A DNA stretch of 64,000 nucleotides from assembly GCA_905221605.1 (NCBI GenBank), contig CAJNDS010000184.1, positions 7,501 through 71,500 on the forward strand, given 5' to 3'. The stretch comes from Symbiodinium natans (lineage: Eukaryota; Sar; Dinophyceae; Suessiales; Symbiodiniaceae). The notes under the pieces are model-generated. The model searched no databases, was not told the origin of the DNA, and saw nothing but the letters and a program-made list of their open reading frames with translations. The position numbers and the translations under genes are program-made. Positions 1 through 10,693 of the stretch are shown piece after piece (position 1 is the stretch's first letter; each line of letters begins with the position of its first letter).

Positions 1-3000
1 AATTGGGGCCATTGGGGCCGGGTGGTGTCACGCGCTCGGGCCTGCGGTCTCCCATGGTCTCCGATCATGAGCACAGTTGGCGCCACTTGGGGCCGGGTGG
101 GCGTCACGCGCTTCGGGGCCTGTGGTCTCCCACGGTCTCCGATCATGAGCGCAATTGGGGCCAATTGGGGCCGGGTGGGTGTCACGCGCTTCGCGCCTGT
201 GGTCTCCCATGGTCTCCGCTCCGATCATGAGCACAATTGGGGCCAACATGAGCCGGGCGGGTGTCACGCGCTCGGGCCTTTGGTCTCCCATGGTCTCCGA
301 TCATGATCACAATTGGCGGGCCTGCGGTCTCCGATCATGAGCACAATTGGCGGGCCTGTGGTTTTTCCCCCAAAATGGAACTGTTTGGGGCGCTCTCATC
401 AGAAAAAAAGGGCCACGCGGTTGGCTAGACGGGTGGCACGCGCTTGGGTCCGTGGTCTCCCATGATCTCCTCATGAGCGCAATGGGGCGGGGTGGGTGTC
501 ACGCGGTCCATGGTTTCCAAGTGTCACGCGCTTGGGTCCAAGGTCTCCCCTGGTCTCCGCTCATGAGCGCAATGGTCCGGGTCTGTCCGTGATCTCCACG
601 GTCTCCGATCATGAGCGACAGGGGTTGGGAGGGTGTCACGCGGGTCTGGTCTGCGTCTCGCATGGTCTCCGATCATAAGCGACAGGGGTTGGTCTCCCAT
701 GGTCTCCCGATCATGAGCGCACTGGGGCTGGGCGGGTGTCACGCGGTTCGGGTCTGTGTTCCCACGGTCTCCGATCATGAGCGAAGGGTTGGTAGGGTGT
801 CACGGTTGGGTCCGTGGTCTTCCATGGTCTGCGGTCATGAGCGCAGTGGGGCTGGGCGGGTGTCGGGCGATTCGGGTCCGTGGTCTCACATGGTCTCAGT
901 CGTCAGCGACAGGGGTTGGGAGGGTCTGGCGCGGTTGGGTCCGTGGTCTCCCATGGTCTGCCGTGGTCTCCCGTCATGAGCACAATGGGGCTGGGCGGGT
1001 GTCACGCGGTTCGGGTCCGTGCTCTCCATCGTCTCTAGGGTGTCACACGCTTGGGTCCATGGACTCCCATGATCTCCCAGCGCGAGCGCAATCTCGGCGG
1101 GTGTCACGCGGTCCGGGTTCGTGGTCTCCCATGGTCCGATCATGGGGCTGGCGGGTGTCACGCGGCCCGGCTCCGTGATCTCCATGGTCTCCGATCATGA
1201 GCGACAGGGGTTGGGAGGGTGTCGTGCGCTTGGGTCCGTGGATTTCCGTGGCTCCGATCGTGGGCGCAATGGGGCTGGGCGGGCGTCGCGGGATCCGGCT
1301 CCGTGGTCTCCATGATCTCTGATCATGAGCGACAGGGGTTGAGAGGGTGTCACGCGCTTGGATTCGTGGTCTCGCACGGTCTCCTATCATGAGTGCAATG
1401 GGGCCGGACGAGTGTCATTCGGGTCCGTGGTGAGTGGCAGGGGTTGGAGGGTGTCACGCGCTTGATGGTCTCCCATGGATCATCTGGGAGGGTGTCACGC
1501 GCTTGGGTCCGTGGTCCCCACGGTCTCTGAGCACGCTGGGCGGGTGATGCGGGTGTTATGCGGTCTGGTCGTGGTCTGTCATGGTGTCCGATCATGAGGT
1601 TCCCAACATCTCCGATCATGAGCGCAATGGGGCCGGGCGGGCGTCGCGCGGTTCGGGTCCGTGGTGAGCTACAGGCTTTGGGAGGGTGTTCGCGCGTTTG
1701 GGTCCGCGGTCTCCCACGGTCTCCGATCATGAGCGCAATGGGGCAGGCGGGTGTCGGGCGGGTGTCACGCAGTTCGGGTCCGTGGTGAGCGACCTCGCCC
1801 GTGCTTAGATGCGTTCAGCTGATCTCGCCTTATCTGTGCACAAAGAGAGGCTCGGGCCTGCGGTTCCATGGTGTCGTCTCCCATGGTCTCCGATCGTCCG
1901 ATCATGAGCGCAATTGGGGCCATTGGGGCCGGGTGGGTGTCACGCGCTCGGGCCTTTGGTCTCCCATGGTCTCCGATCATGAGCACAATTGGCGGGCCTG
2001 CGGTCTCCGATCATGGGGTGCTCTCCTCAGAAAAAAAGTGCCACGCGATTGGCTAGACGGGTGGCGCGCGCTTGGGTCCGTGGTCTCCCATGGTCTCCTC
2101 ATGAGCGCAATGGGGCCGGGCGGGTGTCACGCGGTCCATGGTTTCCAGGGTGTCATGCACTTGGGTCCCTGGTCTCCCACGGTCTCCGATCATGAGCGCA
2201 ATGGTCCGGGTCTGTCCGTGATCTCCACGGTCTCCGATCATGAGCGACAGGGTTGGGAGGGTGTCACGCGGGTCTGGTCTGCGTCTCGCATGGTCTCCGA
2301 TCATAAGCGACAGGGGTTGGTCTCCCATGGTCTCCCGATCATGAGCGCGCTGGGGCTGGGCGGGTGTCACGTGGCACGGGTCTGTGTTCCCACGGTCTCC
2401 GCTCATGAGCGAAGGGTTGGTAGGGTGTCACGGTTGGGTCCGTGGTCTTCCATGGTCTGCGGTCATGAGCGCAGTGGGGCTGGGCGGGTGTCGGGCGATT
2501 CGGGTCCGTGGTCTCACATGGTCTCAGTCATCAGCGACAGGGGTTGGGAGGGTCTGGCGCGGTTGGGTCCGTGGTCTCCCATGGTCTCCCGTGGTCTCCC
2601 GTCATGAGCACAATGGGGCTGGGCGGGTGTCACGCGGTTCGGGTCCGTGCTCTCCATCGTCTCTAGGGTGTCACACGCTTGGGTCCATGGACTCCCATGA
2701 TCTCCCAGCGCGAGCGCAATCTCGGCGGGTGTCACGCGGTCCGGGTTCGTGGTCTCCCATGGTCCGATCACGGGGCTGGCGGGTGTCACACGGCCCGGCT
2801 CCGTGATCTTCATGGTCTCCGATCAAGAGCGACAGGGGCTGGGAGGGTGTCGTGCGTTTGGGTCCGTGGATTTCCGTGGCTCCGATCGTGAGCGCAATGG
2901 GGCTGGGCGGGCGTCGCGGGATCCGGCTCCGTGGTCTCCATGATCTCTGATCATGAGCGACAGGGGTTGAGAGGGTGTCACGCGCTTGGACTCGTGGTCT

Positions 3001-3558
3001 CGCATGGTCTCCTATCATGAGTGCAATGGGGCCGGACGAGTGTCACGCGGTTCGGGTCCGTGGTGAGGGGCAGGGGTTGGAGGGTGTCACGCGCTTGATG
3101 GTCTCCCATGGATCATCTGGGAGGGTGTCACGCGCTTGGGTCCGTGGTCCCCATGGTCTCTGAGCACGCTGGGCGGGTGATGCGGGTGTTATGCGGTCCG
3201 GTCGTGGTCTGTCATGGTGTCCGATGATGAGCGACAGGGGTTGAGAGGGTGTCACGCGCTTGGGTTCGTGGTCTCCCAACATCTCCGATCATGTGCGCAA
3301 TGAGCCCGGGCGGGTGTCGCGCGGTTCGGGTCCGTGGTGACCTAAAGGCCTTGGGAGGGTGTTCGCGCGTTTGGGTCCGCGATCTCCCACGGTCTCCGGT
3401 CATGAGCGCAATGGGGCAGGCGGGTGTCACGCGGTCCGGGTCCGTGGTCTCCCGTGATTTCCGATCATGAGCGACAGGGGTTGAGAGGGTGTCACGCGCT
3501 TGGATTCGTGGTCTCCCATGGTCTCCGGCCATGAGCGCAATGGGACCGGGCGGGTGTG
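1..3558. repeat. GATC-rich minisatellite array with 1,628-base higher-order duplication
   Basis: The stretch is built from 50-90 base units sharing the cores GATCATGAGCGCAATGGGG, GGGTGTCACGCG and CCGTGGTCTCCCATGG. Two unit subtypes recur in loose alternation: one with GCGCAATGGGGCTGGGCGGG and one with GCGACAGGGGTTGGGAGGG. On top of this, about 400-1500 is repeated at 2029-3130 with a constant offset of 1,628 bases. A 140-codon frame translated from 756 and from 2384 differs at only about five residues. Near the edges the offset shifts (about 1,676 on the left; a roughly 60-base unit is missing near 1597 relative to 3226), as unequal exchange would produce. Long open frames here on both strands are by-products of the repeat and are not genes. 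Confidence 0.93.
1798..1852. repeat. Fragment of the array's right-hand border trapped between the two higher-order units
   Basis: Between the two large copies sits a stretch with GTGCTTAGATGCGTTCAGCT followed by TGTGCACAAAGAGAG. The same two blocks, with a slightly longer spacer, mark the exit of the array into the dispersed repeat at 3557-3605 (GTGCTTAAATGCGTTCAGCT and AAGTGCACAAAGAGAG). The internal copy is therefore a shortened version of the outer border. It suggests that the higher-order duplication took in part of the flanking repeat. Confidence 0.75.
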
Positions 3559-4870
3559 CTTAAATGCGTTCAGCTTTTTGCCTTCTAAAAAGTGCACAAA
3601 GAGAGCACGGCGTTGCAAACGTGGCAAGCAAGACCAATTGCGTTTTTTTAGGCCTGGCAGAATGCATGTGGGCAGCGCTTGGACATCCATGTCTACTGGT
3701 ATTTACGACCAACATTTCCCCGACATGCATCTGAGGGCATTCCACATGCATTTTTCGTCGCCCGAAAACGCATTTGGCACTGGTTTCCTATTATGTTGCA
3801 ATCTTGGGTTCTGCCTGCTCATGACTTCTTCGAAATTCATGTCTTTCTGCGCGTAAGAACATCTATATATAGGATTTGAACGCGTTTAGAACCATAATCA
3901 CCGTTTCGCAAACTTCCCGAAAAGGGGCCTAACATCAGAAGCAAATGCCCAGATGCATTTTGCAAAGCAGGCAAGATGCATTCGCGCAGCTTGCTCCTTC
4001 CAAAACCACAATAAAAAACTCGCTTGATAGCTGACTTTTGTGTCAAAGACAGAGGCCCCGTACGGAAGAAACCAAAGTCCGAATGTATTTTTTGCCTGTG
4101 CCCAAATGCATTCAGCTGTTTTCGCTTTGAAAAAGTGCAGAAAGAGCACGCGGCGTTGCACATGTGGAAAGCAAGACCAAATGCGTTTTTCAGGCTTGGC
4201 AAAATGCATTCGGCAGCATCTGGTCATCCATGTCTATTCGGTTATCTTTGCTCCATTACAGCATGAAAAACAAACGAAAACAACGAAAGCAAAACAAAAA
4301 AATGGGTTGGTGTTTTACGACCAACGTCTGCCCGGCATGCATTTGAAGGGCATTCCACATTCTTTTTTCGTCGCCCGAAGAACGCATTTGGCACTGGTTT
4401 CCTATCATGTTTAGTCTTGGTTTCTGCTGGCTCATGACGTATTCGATTCTTCTGATGTCTTTTCTGTGCATAAAAAGTAGCTGTAGGAATTGAAAAACGT
4501 GTTTAGAACAATGTTCGACATTTTGCAGGAGTACCGAAACAGACCCAGAATCAGCAAAGGAAGAACATGCTCAGGTGCATATTTCAAAGTGGGCAAAATG
4601 CATTCGCGCAGCTTGCTCCTTCCACAACCACAATAGAATTGAGTTAAGAGCCCTTCGTCGTAAAGACAAGCTGCATACAGAAGAGGCGAATGCGCAACTG
4701 CGTTTTTCGCGCGTGCCTAAATGCACTCAGCTGTTTTCGCCTTTGAAAAAGTACAGAAAGAGAGAGCATGGCGTTGCAAATGTAGAAAGCAAGACCAAAC
4801 GCATTTTTCAGGCCTGGCAAAATGCATGTGGGCAGCACTTGGACATCCATGTCAATCCATCGTTTGGATT
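3557..4870. repeat. Three tandem copies of a 540-615 base dispersed repeat
   Basis: Copies begin near 3562, 4104 and 4719 (offsets 542 and 615). Each starts with AAATGCRTTCAGCT, then a run close to TTTGAAAAAGTGCAGAAAGAG, GGCGTTGCA, AAGCAAGACCAA, and an ending in TTGG(A/T)CATCCATGTC. The first two copies also share TTTACGACCAAC, CATTTGGCACTGGTTTCCTA and GCGCAGCTTGCTCCTTCCA. The third copy is cut short. No conserved coding frame survives across copies, so this looks like a non-coding interspersed repeat rather than a transposon gene. Confidence 0.85.
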
Positions 4871-5039
4871 GGGAAAGGGTTGTTCCGACCCCTGGCAGCT
4901 CCAAAGAGAAGCCTGAAACCCACGCCTCCATACTGAGCCCAATTTTTCTGATTGTAAACTCGGCCTGCCGAATTCTACGCGTCGCGTTATTGTTTCATGC
5001 CGCTTTCCCTTGATCTACAATCTTACTGTTTGGGGTCTT

Positions 5040-5215
5040 CGCCGGCATAATTTAATAACGAATTAATAATCACATAATAATTTAATAATTCATAATTAAT
5101 GAATAATTAATTAATCATTAACTAATAATTAATGAAGTAATTTATTAATAATTCATGAATTAATTAATAGTTAATAATTAATAATTAGTTAATGAATAAT
5201 TAACTAATTATTTAA
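5040..5215. repeat. AT-only low-complexity tract (TAATTAATAATTAATGA-like)
   Basis: About 175 bases consist almost entirely of permuted TAAT, TTAATAA and ATTAATGA words, in sharp contrast with the mixed flanks. The following stretch to 5300 contains a short duplicated block of GCCCAGAAGCC(A/G)AGAAGCCAAA. No gene is visible between 4870 and 5790. Confidence 0.85.
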
Positions 5216-5790
5216 AGCCCAGAAGCCAAGAAGCCAAAACAAGACAGCAAACCAGCAAGGAAAGCCCAGAAGCCGAGAAGCCAAACACCAAAAACAAAAA
5301 ACTACAACAACACCTAAAACAAAGACGATTTCACCAGGAAAAAACCCTTTCCTGAGACGAGACTCGTCGGAAGCGTGCGCCAGCAGCTGGAGGCCTCGTC
5401 TCCAGAGTTGCCTGGAGGCAGTGGCCATTCCTTGCGGCGTCCTCTTCAATGCACACCACCGCTTTAAGGCAAAGAGAATCAGTGCAGTGTCTGCTTCGGT
5501 CTTGCCAAATCTCCGTGTTCCGCAAGAGCTAAGCAACTACGACAACGACGGCGGCTCCCACTCCCAGTCCCACTCTTGCTCCTGCTCCGCTGATACTGCT
5601 ACTTCAGCAAACTCTACTACGATGCCAGCAACTATTACTGCTGTTGCTGATAGCCTGTCTTACAGCTACAGGACTAGGAGACTTCAAAGAACTGGCTTCC
5701 AGTCGGTTTCCCCAGTTTAGACATCAATCCAGAGAGGCGAAATATCGACAAGTCTTGTGCCGTTCCTGCTCTTGGGCGGTCGAATACGAA

Positions 5791-6701
5791 CTAGTAACTA
5801 GTCCACAGTGCACGTGGGAGGCGAGAGGCAACATGGGTCCTGTCCATGCGAGAGCGCAGTTGGAGCACGTCCACCAAAGACGGGAGATCTGGCCATGGGC
5901 CTTCTTCAGCTTGCTCGCGTGCCGAAGAAGTTGCAGCAGCAGGATGAGCAGTACCATCTGCAGACGTGGAGTCGCCCTTCGACGCTTGAGAGAGAACTCC
6001 GTGTGCTGCTGCGAAATGCTGCATGAAGAGGGGATCCAAGGCGTGGCCAGCCTGCAAGCGCAGCCGCTCCTGTCCCAACACTTTCCGGACTTTCTTCTGC
6101 TCCGGCCCAGTGCGCAGCTGGAGTTCCGACCAGAGCCAAGCGAGCGCTTGCTGCACCGACTCGAGGCGGACTGCGGCGGACCGAGCTCGGGCCTGGGCAC
6201 CGCCGTCACCTGACTCTGACATCTCTGACGCCTCTGACTCTAAGAGCTTGGTGTAAGCAGAGACGCCGTCCACGAGCTTCACCAGGCTTCGGCTTTGCCA
6301 ATTCTCAAGCAGGGGACCCCAAAGGGACTTAGGGCCCGATTCCACGAAAGCACAGCCGCACCGTGAACGAGTGATGGCCACGTAGAGTGCCTTCAGAGCC
6401 CGGACCAGGGACGGTGTCCGCTGGCTGGCATTATGGGACATGCCGCGCTGGGCCTGTGTCCTGCGCTTGCGGCGCTTCTCGGCTGTCTTAGCTGCCTTAG
6501 CCTTCAGGAATTCCTCTACCGCATACCAGGATGCTCCGTCCCCACACACCTGAAAGAAGTCGCAAATCACCACGAAGTCGAACTCCAGGCCTTTGGCCTC
6601 CGCCACCGTCAAAATGGTGCTTCTGAGGCCTGGCGGTGCATCTACGAGGACAACTGGAAGTTGTAAATGCTTTAAATGCACTAAAATCACCTGAGCGCCT
6701 A
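5791..6701 (-). CDS. Helicase C-terminal exon with motifs V and VI
   Basis: After the acceptor at 6702 the frame gives GAQVILVHLKHLQLPVV, ILTVAEAKGLEFDFVVI (motif V) and LKALYVAITRSR (motif VI), then about 190 residues of low-complexity, Ala/Ser/Glu-rich tail to a stop at 5791. A basic AEKRRKRRTQAQRG stretch between motifs V and VI is a possible nuclear-targeting patch. The tail is much less conserved-looking, so the last part may hold another intron. Confidence 0.75.
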
Positions 6702-9700
6702 CTGCAGCCTGGCCTCCCGTTTAGTATAAGTGTTCCCCTTGGACAGTGGTGCATGAGAGCGAGAGCGCGTTGTTAGGGGACCCGGTGGTGTCGTAGCCTT
6801 TGCTTCGCATATCGTTGCTGAAGGTTGCCCGGCATGGATGCCCAGAGATTACGAAGCCTCTTTGCGCGCCCAAAAGATGTTACGGTGCATGTCGCCTTGA
6901 TGGCGAAGGCGCTGACGAGCCGAGTCCGCGCCAACCAACACAACACAGCTCGTGGAATCCATGCTGCGAAGGAGGCGGTCGCCAGTGCCCATCACCTGGG
7001 GAAAAGCAGAAAGTCAGATCTTGGAGATTCTCAGGCACGAGCCTTTTCCACAAAGCAGGCTTTGACAAGGGACAATGTCCACAACCCCACTTCCAGAATG
7101 CGAGTGCACAAACAGCGGCACTTCACCACCTTGCGTGGCAGCGGCAGTTTCTTCCACGGCATCCACAGTGTCGGGGAACATCTGCACAAGCAGCTCTGAG
7201 ACTGTGTTAGCCAGTCGCACGATGGATGGTGCAGAGCGATAGTTGAAAGCCAGTGACATCTGGCGGCAGTCCCCAACGTGATCCCAAGAGCACTTGGCCG
7301 CTTCCTTGTCAGGATGACCATCAGCAAGTCCTGCAAAGCATTTCGGCTCCAACCTCAGAAAAGCATCCAGAATGTCTTGGAATGAGAAGGCACTCCCAGG
7401 GTTGATCGTTTGACAGGTATCCCCCGCAATGGTGATACCATCGGCGTGTCCGCATAAGGACATGAGAGCAGTCAACTCAGCAGGTGAGAAATCCTGAGCT
7501 TCGTCCACGTAGATCTCGCGAACGAGCCTCAGTGTCGGCTTTGACAAAATATTGGAGGCGACCTTGGCCCTCAGTGCCCTCAGGTGAAACAATGTCTGAT
7601 ATGGCTTCGACATCCGCGTGCACAAAACCTCTTGGAACAAGTTCGGTGTTCCTCGCCATGGAGCGCCCCCTCGCTGGCATTTCGAAGTGCCACGGCCACA
7701 TCAGTGCCATCGGAGACTTTGTACGTTCGCTTCAGGCGCAAGTACTCCAGAAACATACCTGAGAGTGACAGTGATGAGCTTCGCTCCCTCCATCTGCACA
7801 ATCGCTTTGGCTCTCTCACAACAAATTCACCCTGCAGTCCGCCGTTCGGCCGTGTTAAATTCTGAAGCGTAGGTTGCGATTTTTTCCAGAAGTGCTTGGC
7901 CGAGGAACCGATGCACTTGATACGATAGCCAGTTTAGCCATTAGAAAAAGGATTTGACTTGGAGCTGCGGTGCGGTAGATTTCTCGCCGCTGCTGCGGCT
8001 GAAGAGGCACTCCCATGGCCGACAGGCCGTCGTCACCTGCGAAGCTAACTGCTACAACCAGCCAGTAGTATAGAGGCGGACCAGGCAGTAGTAACAGTAG
8101 TATAGAGGCGGAAGCTGCAAAACCTTGTGGAGTTCAGGTTCTCGGCATGGCGGGCCCTGTGCTCCTCCCCCCCCCCCCTTCACCCCTCCTCCGCCGCAGT
8201 GCCGACGGAAACGTCGACGACGACGGCAGCATAGGGGGAGGACGGGTTTTCGGAATTCCCAGGCACTGCAAAACGAGCAGAAGACTTGTCACGCCTTCCT
8301 CAAACTGGCTACGCCTTCCTGCTAGCATGGACTGTGTGGGCTCTGGAGTTGCACTGCCGTGGGTGGTGTCCTACCCAGCAGGGGCCGCAAACTACCCTGG
8401 GGGACAAAACGAATGGCCAAAAATAGCCGAAGCGAACTGTGCGAATCGAACCAAACATAAGTCAGATCGGTTCACAGTGAACCGTGCCGAGCCGAAGCGC
8501 GGCAACCCTATTGACACATCAACATGCAGCGCTGCATCAAGAAGCTGGCACGGCCTGCAACAGCTTCGCAATACTGCTCTTGAGTGAGAGAGTAGCCACC
8601 GGTGCTGTCCAGTGTCTTCTTCCTCATGCTGAATCGCAGAACGGCTAGATCAGCGGTGCGATGACTCACTTGACCCCAACATTCCTCGCTCCTCCTAAAC
8701 AACTTGTGCTCGCAACAGTTCTGCGAAAGGCCTTCCGAAGACCGCATCAACAACCGAAGTGAGCCCAGGCAGCTCTTGGTACTCTGCGAAGGAGACTGCC
8801 CCGAGGCCCTCGAGGCCGTGCAACACGGCATCAAAGCTCCGCAGCCTGTTATGGAACTCTGCCCAAACCTAAGAGCCGTCGAGTCGGTTCGATTTCAAGG
8901 GATCGTGCTGGAAAAAAGGCCGCCGCTGCTAGAACTCCAAGGCCAGGGAGCCAAGAGTGGATCCAAGTCTGGTGGAGCTTTCAGGGAAGGCCAAAAGCGA
9001 CTCGAGAAGCCTGAGTACTGAATGGCCGGCTTGGCCTCTGGGACCAACGCCTTAACCAACTCATCCCAGGTCACGCCTGCAGCAGTGACGGCAGTGACTC
9101 CGATGGGGAGAGTTTAGTACTCGTCTGGTGGGCTTACCGGCTTGGAATGATTAGGCATAATTTCCGGCCAGGGGGCAAACAGGTGTGCCGCCACTGCTGC
9201 CACGCAGAACAGCAGCATCACGAGATGTGCTGCCGAAAACCGCTAGCTGCTCCAGCACCTGTGGGCTTGTGAGGATGTGGTGATGTGTGATGGCAGGAGC
9301 GTTTTGCACCGAGCCGGCCTGTGCGCAAAGCAACGACGACCGAGTGACGAAGAGGCGCTTTGCAACAGGGAACTGGCGCCGTGCACGCAGGATGCGGTGA
9401 ATGATGCAAACCGTTTTGCCAGTGCCGGAGCGACCCTGAAGAAAAAGACTGTGAGGGCATTCGATGATTCTTCGCTGGGCACGGGAAGGCTGCACTGCGC
9501 AAGAAGCAGTTTCAGACCGACCTCCATGCTGCGAGAGCCGTGCGACGATGTCTTCCATCAGTTCTTTGACAGATACTTGTACCCGACCGTGAATCCATGC
9601 AAGTGCCGAACTCTGCAAAGACGTCTCGCAGATCGCGTGGACTTTGAGGGCGGCATTTTGCACGTCCAACTCGCAGGCCTTCAAGCTGGCGAAACGTTCA

Positions 9701-9894
9701 CTATCGTTCACTGCATCGGACAGCAATGGACTCAACAGTGTGTGTCCGCAGCGCCTGCAGCGCCTCCTTCGGCAAGGGCAGACTTTGCAAGGTAGCCCGT
9801 GCTCTGAGCACAGAGGCCTCGGCAGCTGCCAGCTCCTCGTAGATCTGATCTGCACCTGGAAATCCTTGGGTTCAACTGCAAGCTGCAACAGCAT
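5791..9894 (-). CDS. TRANK1-like (UvrD/Rep-type) superfamily 1 helicase gene, multi-exon, partly resolved
   Basis: All core motifs of a superfamily 1A helicase occur in order on the minus strand, spread over several exons: GRSGTGKT (Walker A, 9412-9435), YVDEAQDF (motif II, near 7494-7510), GDTCQTI (motif III), AFNYRS (motif IV), TVAEAKGLEFD (motif V) and LYVAITRSR (motif VI). The DEAQ box, the VTWDELV...FWPSL block and the VILV...AKGLEFD...YVAITR C-terminal block match the eukaryotic TPR/ankyrin-containing helicase TRANK1 more than bacterial UvrD or Rep. The predicted activity is ATP-driven nucleic-acid translocation or unwinding; substrate and cell compartment cannot be told. Upstream TPR or ankyrin repeats were not found, so the true start is unknown. 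Plus-strand open frames across this interval are antisense shadows. Confidence 0.85.
6884..6995 (-). CDS. Helicase exon linking NYRS and AKGLEFD blocks (phase-checked junction)
   Basis: The acceptor CTGCTTTTCCCCAG ends at 6996. The frame reads VMGTGDRLLRSMDSTS, then CVVLVGADSARQ and RLRHQGDMH. A GTAACA donor starts at 6883. Splicing to the CTGCAG acceptor before 6701 leaves codon phase 1 plus 2 and gives ...MHLGAQVILV, which matches the FGAEQVILV segment of this helicase family. The intron would be 182 bases (6702-6883). Confidence 0.7.
7091..7640 (-). CDS. Helicase exon with DEAQ box, motif III and NYRS
   Basis: The frame carries EIYVDEAQDFSPAELTALM (Walker B/motif II with the DEAQ variant), ITIAGDTCQTI (motif III) and MSLAFNYRSAPSIVRLAN (motif IV), followed by a MFPDTVD block and VPLFVHSHSG. 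Spacing between these motifs agrees with the family. Both ends are uncertain: the first 30 codons may be intron, and a donor-like GT lies at 7090 after the HSHSG codons. Confidence 0.8.
7680..7761 (-). CDS. Helicase exon with MFLEYLRLKR
   Basis: A pyrimidine-rich CACTGTCACTCTCAG acceptor ends at 7762 and opens a frame reading MFLEYLRLKRTYKVSDGTDV, then AVALRNASEGAL. The LFxEYxRLKR block precedes the DEAQ motif in TRANK1-like helicases. The join to the DEAQ exon needs a frame change that I could not place. Confidence 0.5.
8511..8660 (-). CDS. Helicase exon with GGYSLTQEQYCE
   Basis: The frame reads SMRKKTLDSTGGYSLTQEQY and then CEAVAGRASF before a stop at 8508. This matches the conserved G-x-LSREEY...RRASAF-like stretch of TRANK1-type helicases between the FW block and the YERLKR block. 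Exon limits are not resolved; a GTGAGT donor-like site sits just upstream. Confidence 0.5.
8932..9076 (-). CDS. Helicase exon with VTWDELV and FSSRFWPSL
   Basis: A clean CTGCTGCAG acceptor ends at 9077. The frame after it reads VTWDELVKALVPEAKP, then SGFSSRFWPSLKAPPDL and DPLLAPW before running into a stop. The F-x2-RFWP and LDP spacing is typical of the region between the Walker A and DEAQ segments in TRANK1-like proteins. The 3' end is not fixed; a GC donor after the Leu-Leu codons is possible. A second protein-like frame (8700-8860, with FAEYQELPGLTS) follows and may be a further exon. Confidence 0.65.
9154..9894 (-). CDS. Helicase exon with Walker A motif
   Basis: An open frame of about 245 codons runs from an ATG at 9892-9894 to a stop at 9151. 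Residues 154-161 are GRSGTGKT, followed by VCIIHRILRAR and RLFVTRSSLLCAQAG, the usual helix and strand after the P-loop in TRANK1-like helicases. The N-terminal 50 residues are rich in Cys and Arg and may be partly non-coding. The exon must end before or at the stop; a GTAAGC donor-like site lies just beyond it at 9137 but would need an extra frame change. Confidence 0.75.
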
Positions 9895-9956
9895 GGGGTA
9901 CCATGTCCAGATATGTCCAGATCCTCGCTTCGTGCCTGGTTCTTAGCTTCTCCGCG

Positions 9957-9983
9957 TGTTTGTGTTTGTGTGTGTGTGTGTCA
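9957..9983. repeat. (GT)n microsatellite
   Basis: A short run of GTGTTTGTG passing into pure GT lies at the 5' side of the helicase gene. A second short GT run is at 10237-10250. No gene is visible from 9,900 to 10,690 beyond short unsupported frames. Confidence 0.8.
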
Positions 9984-10693
9984 AAACCTGTTCCAAAGAG
10001 CGAATGTGGAGCCTTGCAAGCAGGGCGTGCCAGGAGCATTCTGGAGCCTTGCACCAACGAAGACCCTTCAAACAGTTTTTAACATCATGGGGAGACTAAG
10101 GTCTTGTAACATTGTACCCTCCTCGCCCAACAAGAGCTTTCATCACTGTTGCTTCCTGGCCTTGATGACGCAGACATGTAAGCCAAGAAGAATCGCTTCA
10201 ATAGCATCTTCAAAGCACTGGCTCTCATTTCTATCATGTGTGTGTGTGTGCGGGAGGAGAGGGGGATGCACCAGTCTGGCTTGGAGGTAGACTTGCTGGT
10301 AGCTCATCCTGAGAGATGCTGACGCATTTCTACGAGGACACAGTCAAAGCTAGCTGGAAAGCTTTGGTTTCACAAGGGTTCGTGAAGCTTGGTTGGGAAT
10401 GTGGAAATCCCTCAACCTGAGCTGCTGGATCCTGTGTTCACCACTCTGTGTCCAGCGACCTCTGCCCAGAAAGGAAGAAACGCTGCGCACGACGTAGGGG
10501 TGATCCTGCAAAGGCGAGAGGGGCGAGAGGGAAATCACTCCCGACTCTTAGAATATCCCTTCGCAAGGGCACGAACACGCGTGAAGAAATGCAACAAACG
10601 CTGGGGTCCTCGGGAAGGTCGGGGCAAAGTCCCCGCTCCGCTGCTTGCTGCGCGCGGCGCTGCAAAACCTGAAGCTCCGACGCCTCGGCAGGG

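Noticed and set aside
756-1178. Open frames of over 100 codons inside the satellite (also 1801-2607 and 2384-2806)
   Set aside because: They are open on both strands because repeat units lack stops; their peptides simply repeat the unit translation.
1803-1818. TTAGATGCGTTCAGC resembles the complement of the 3' end of bacterial or plastid 23S rRNA
   Set aside because: The match is only about 15 bases, and the same block recurs in the dispersed repeat (3562, 4104, 4719), which explains it.
5644-6213. Plus-strand frame of 189 codons
   Set aside because: It is antisense to the helicase C-terminal exon, whose motifs fix the minus strand as coding.
6790-6812. Possible dinoflagellate spliced-leader remnant (TCGTAGCCTTTGC); similar partial words near 7930, 18335 and 31370
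   Set aside because: None keeps more than about half of the 22-base leader, and none is followed by a donor site and Sm-like site as a spliced-leader gene would be.
6825-7199. Plus-strand frame of 124 codons
   Set aside because: It overlaps helicase exons with recognised motifs on the minus strand.
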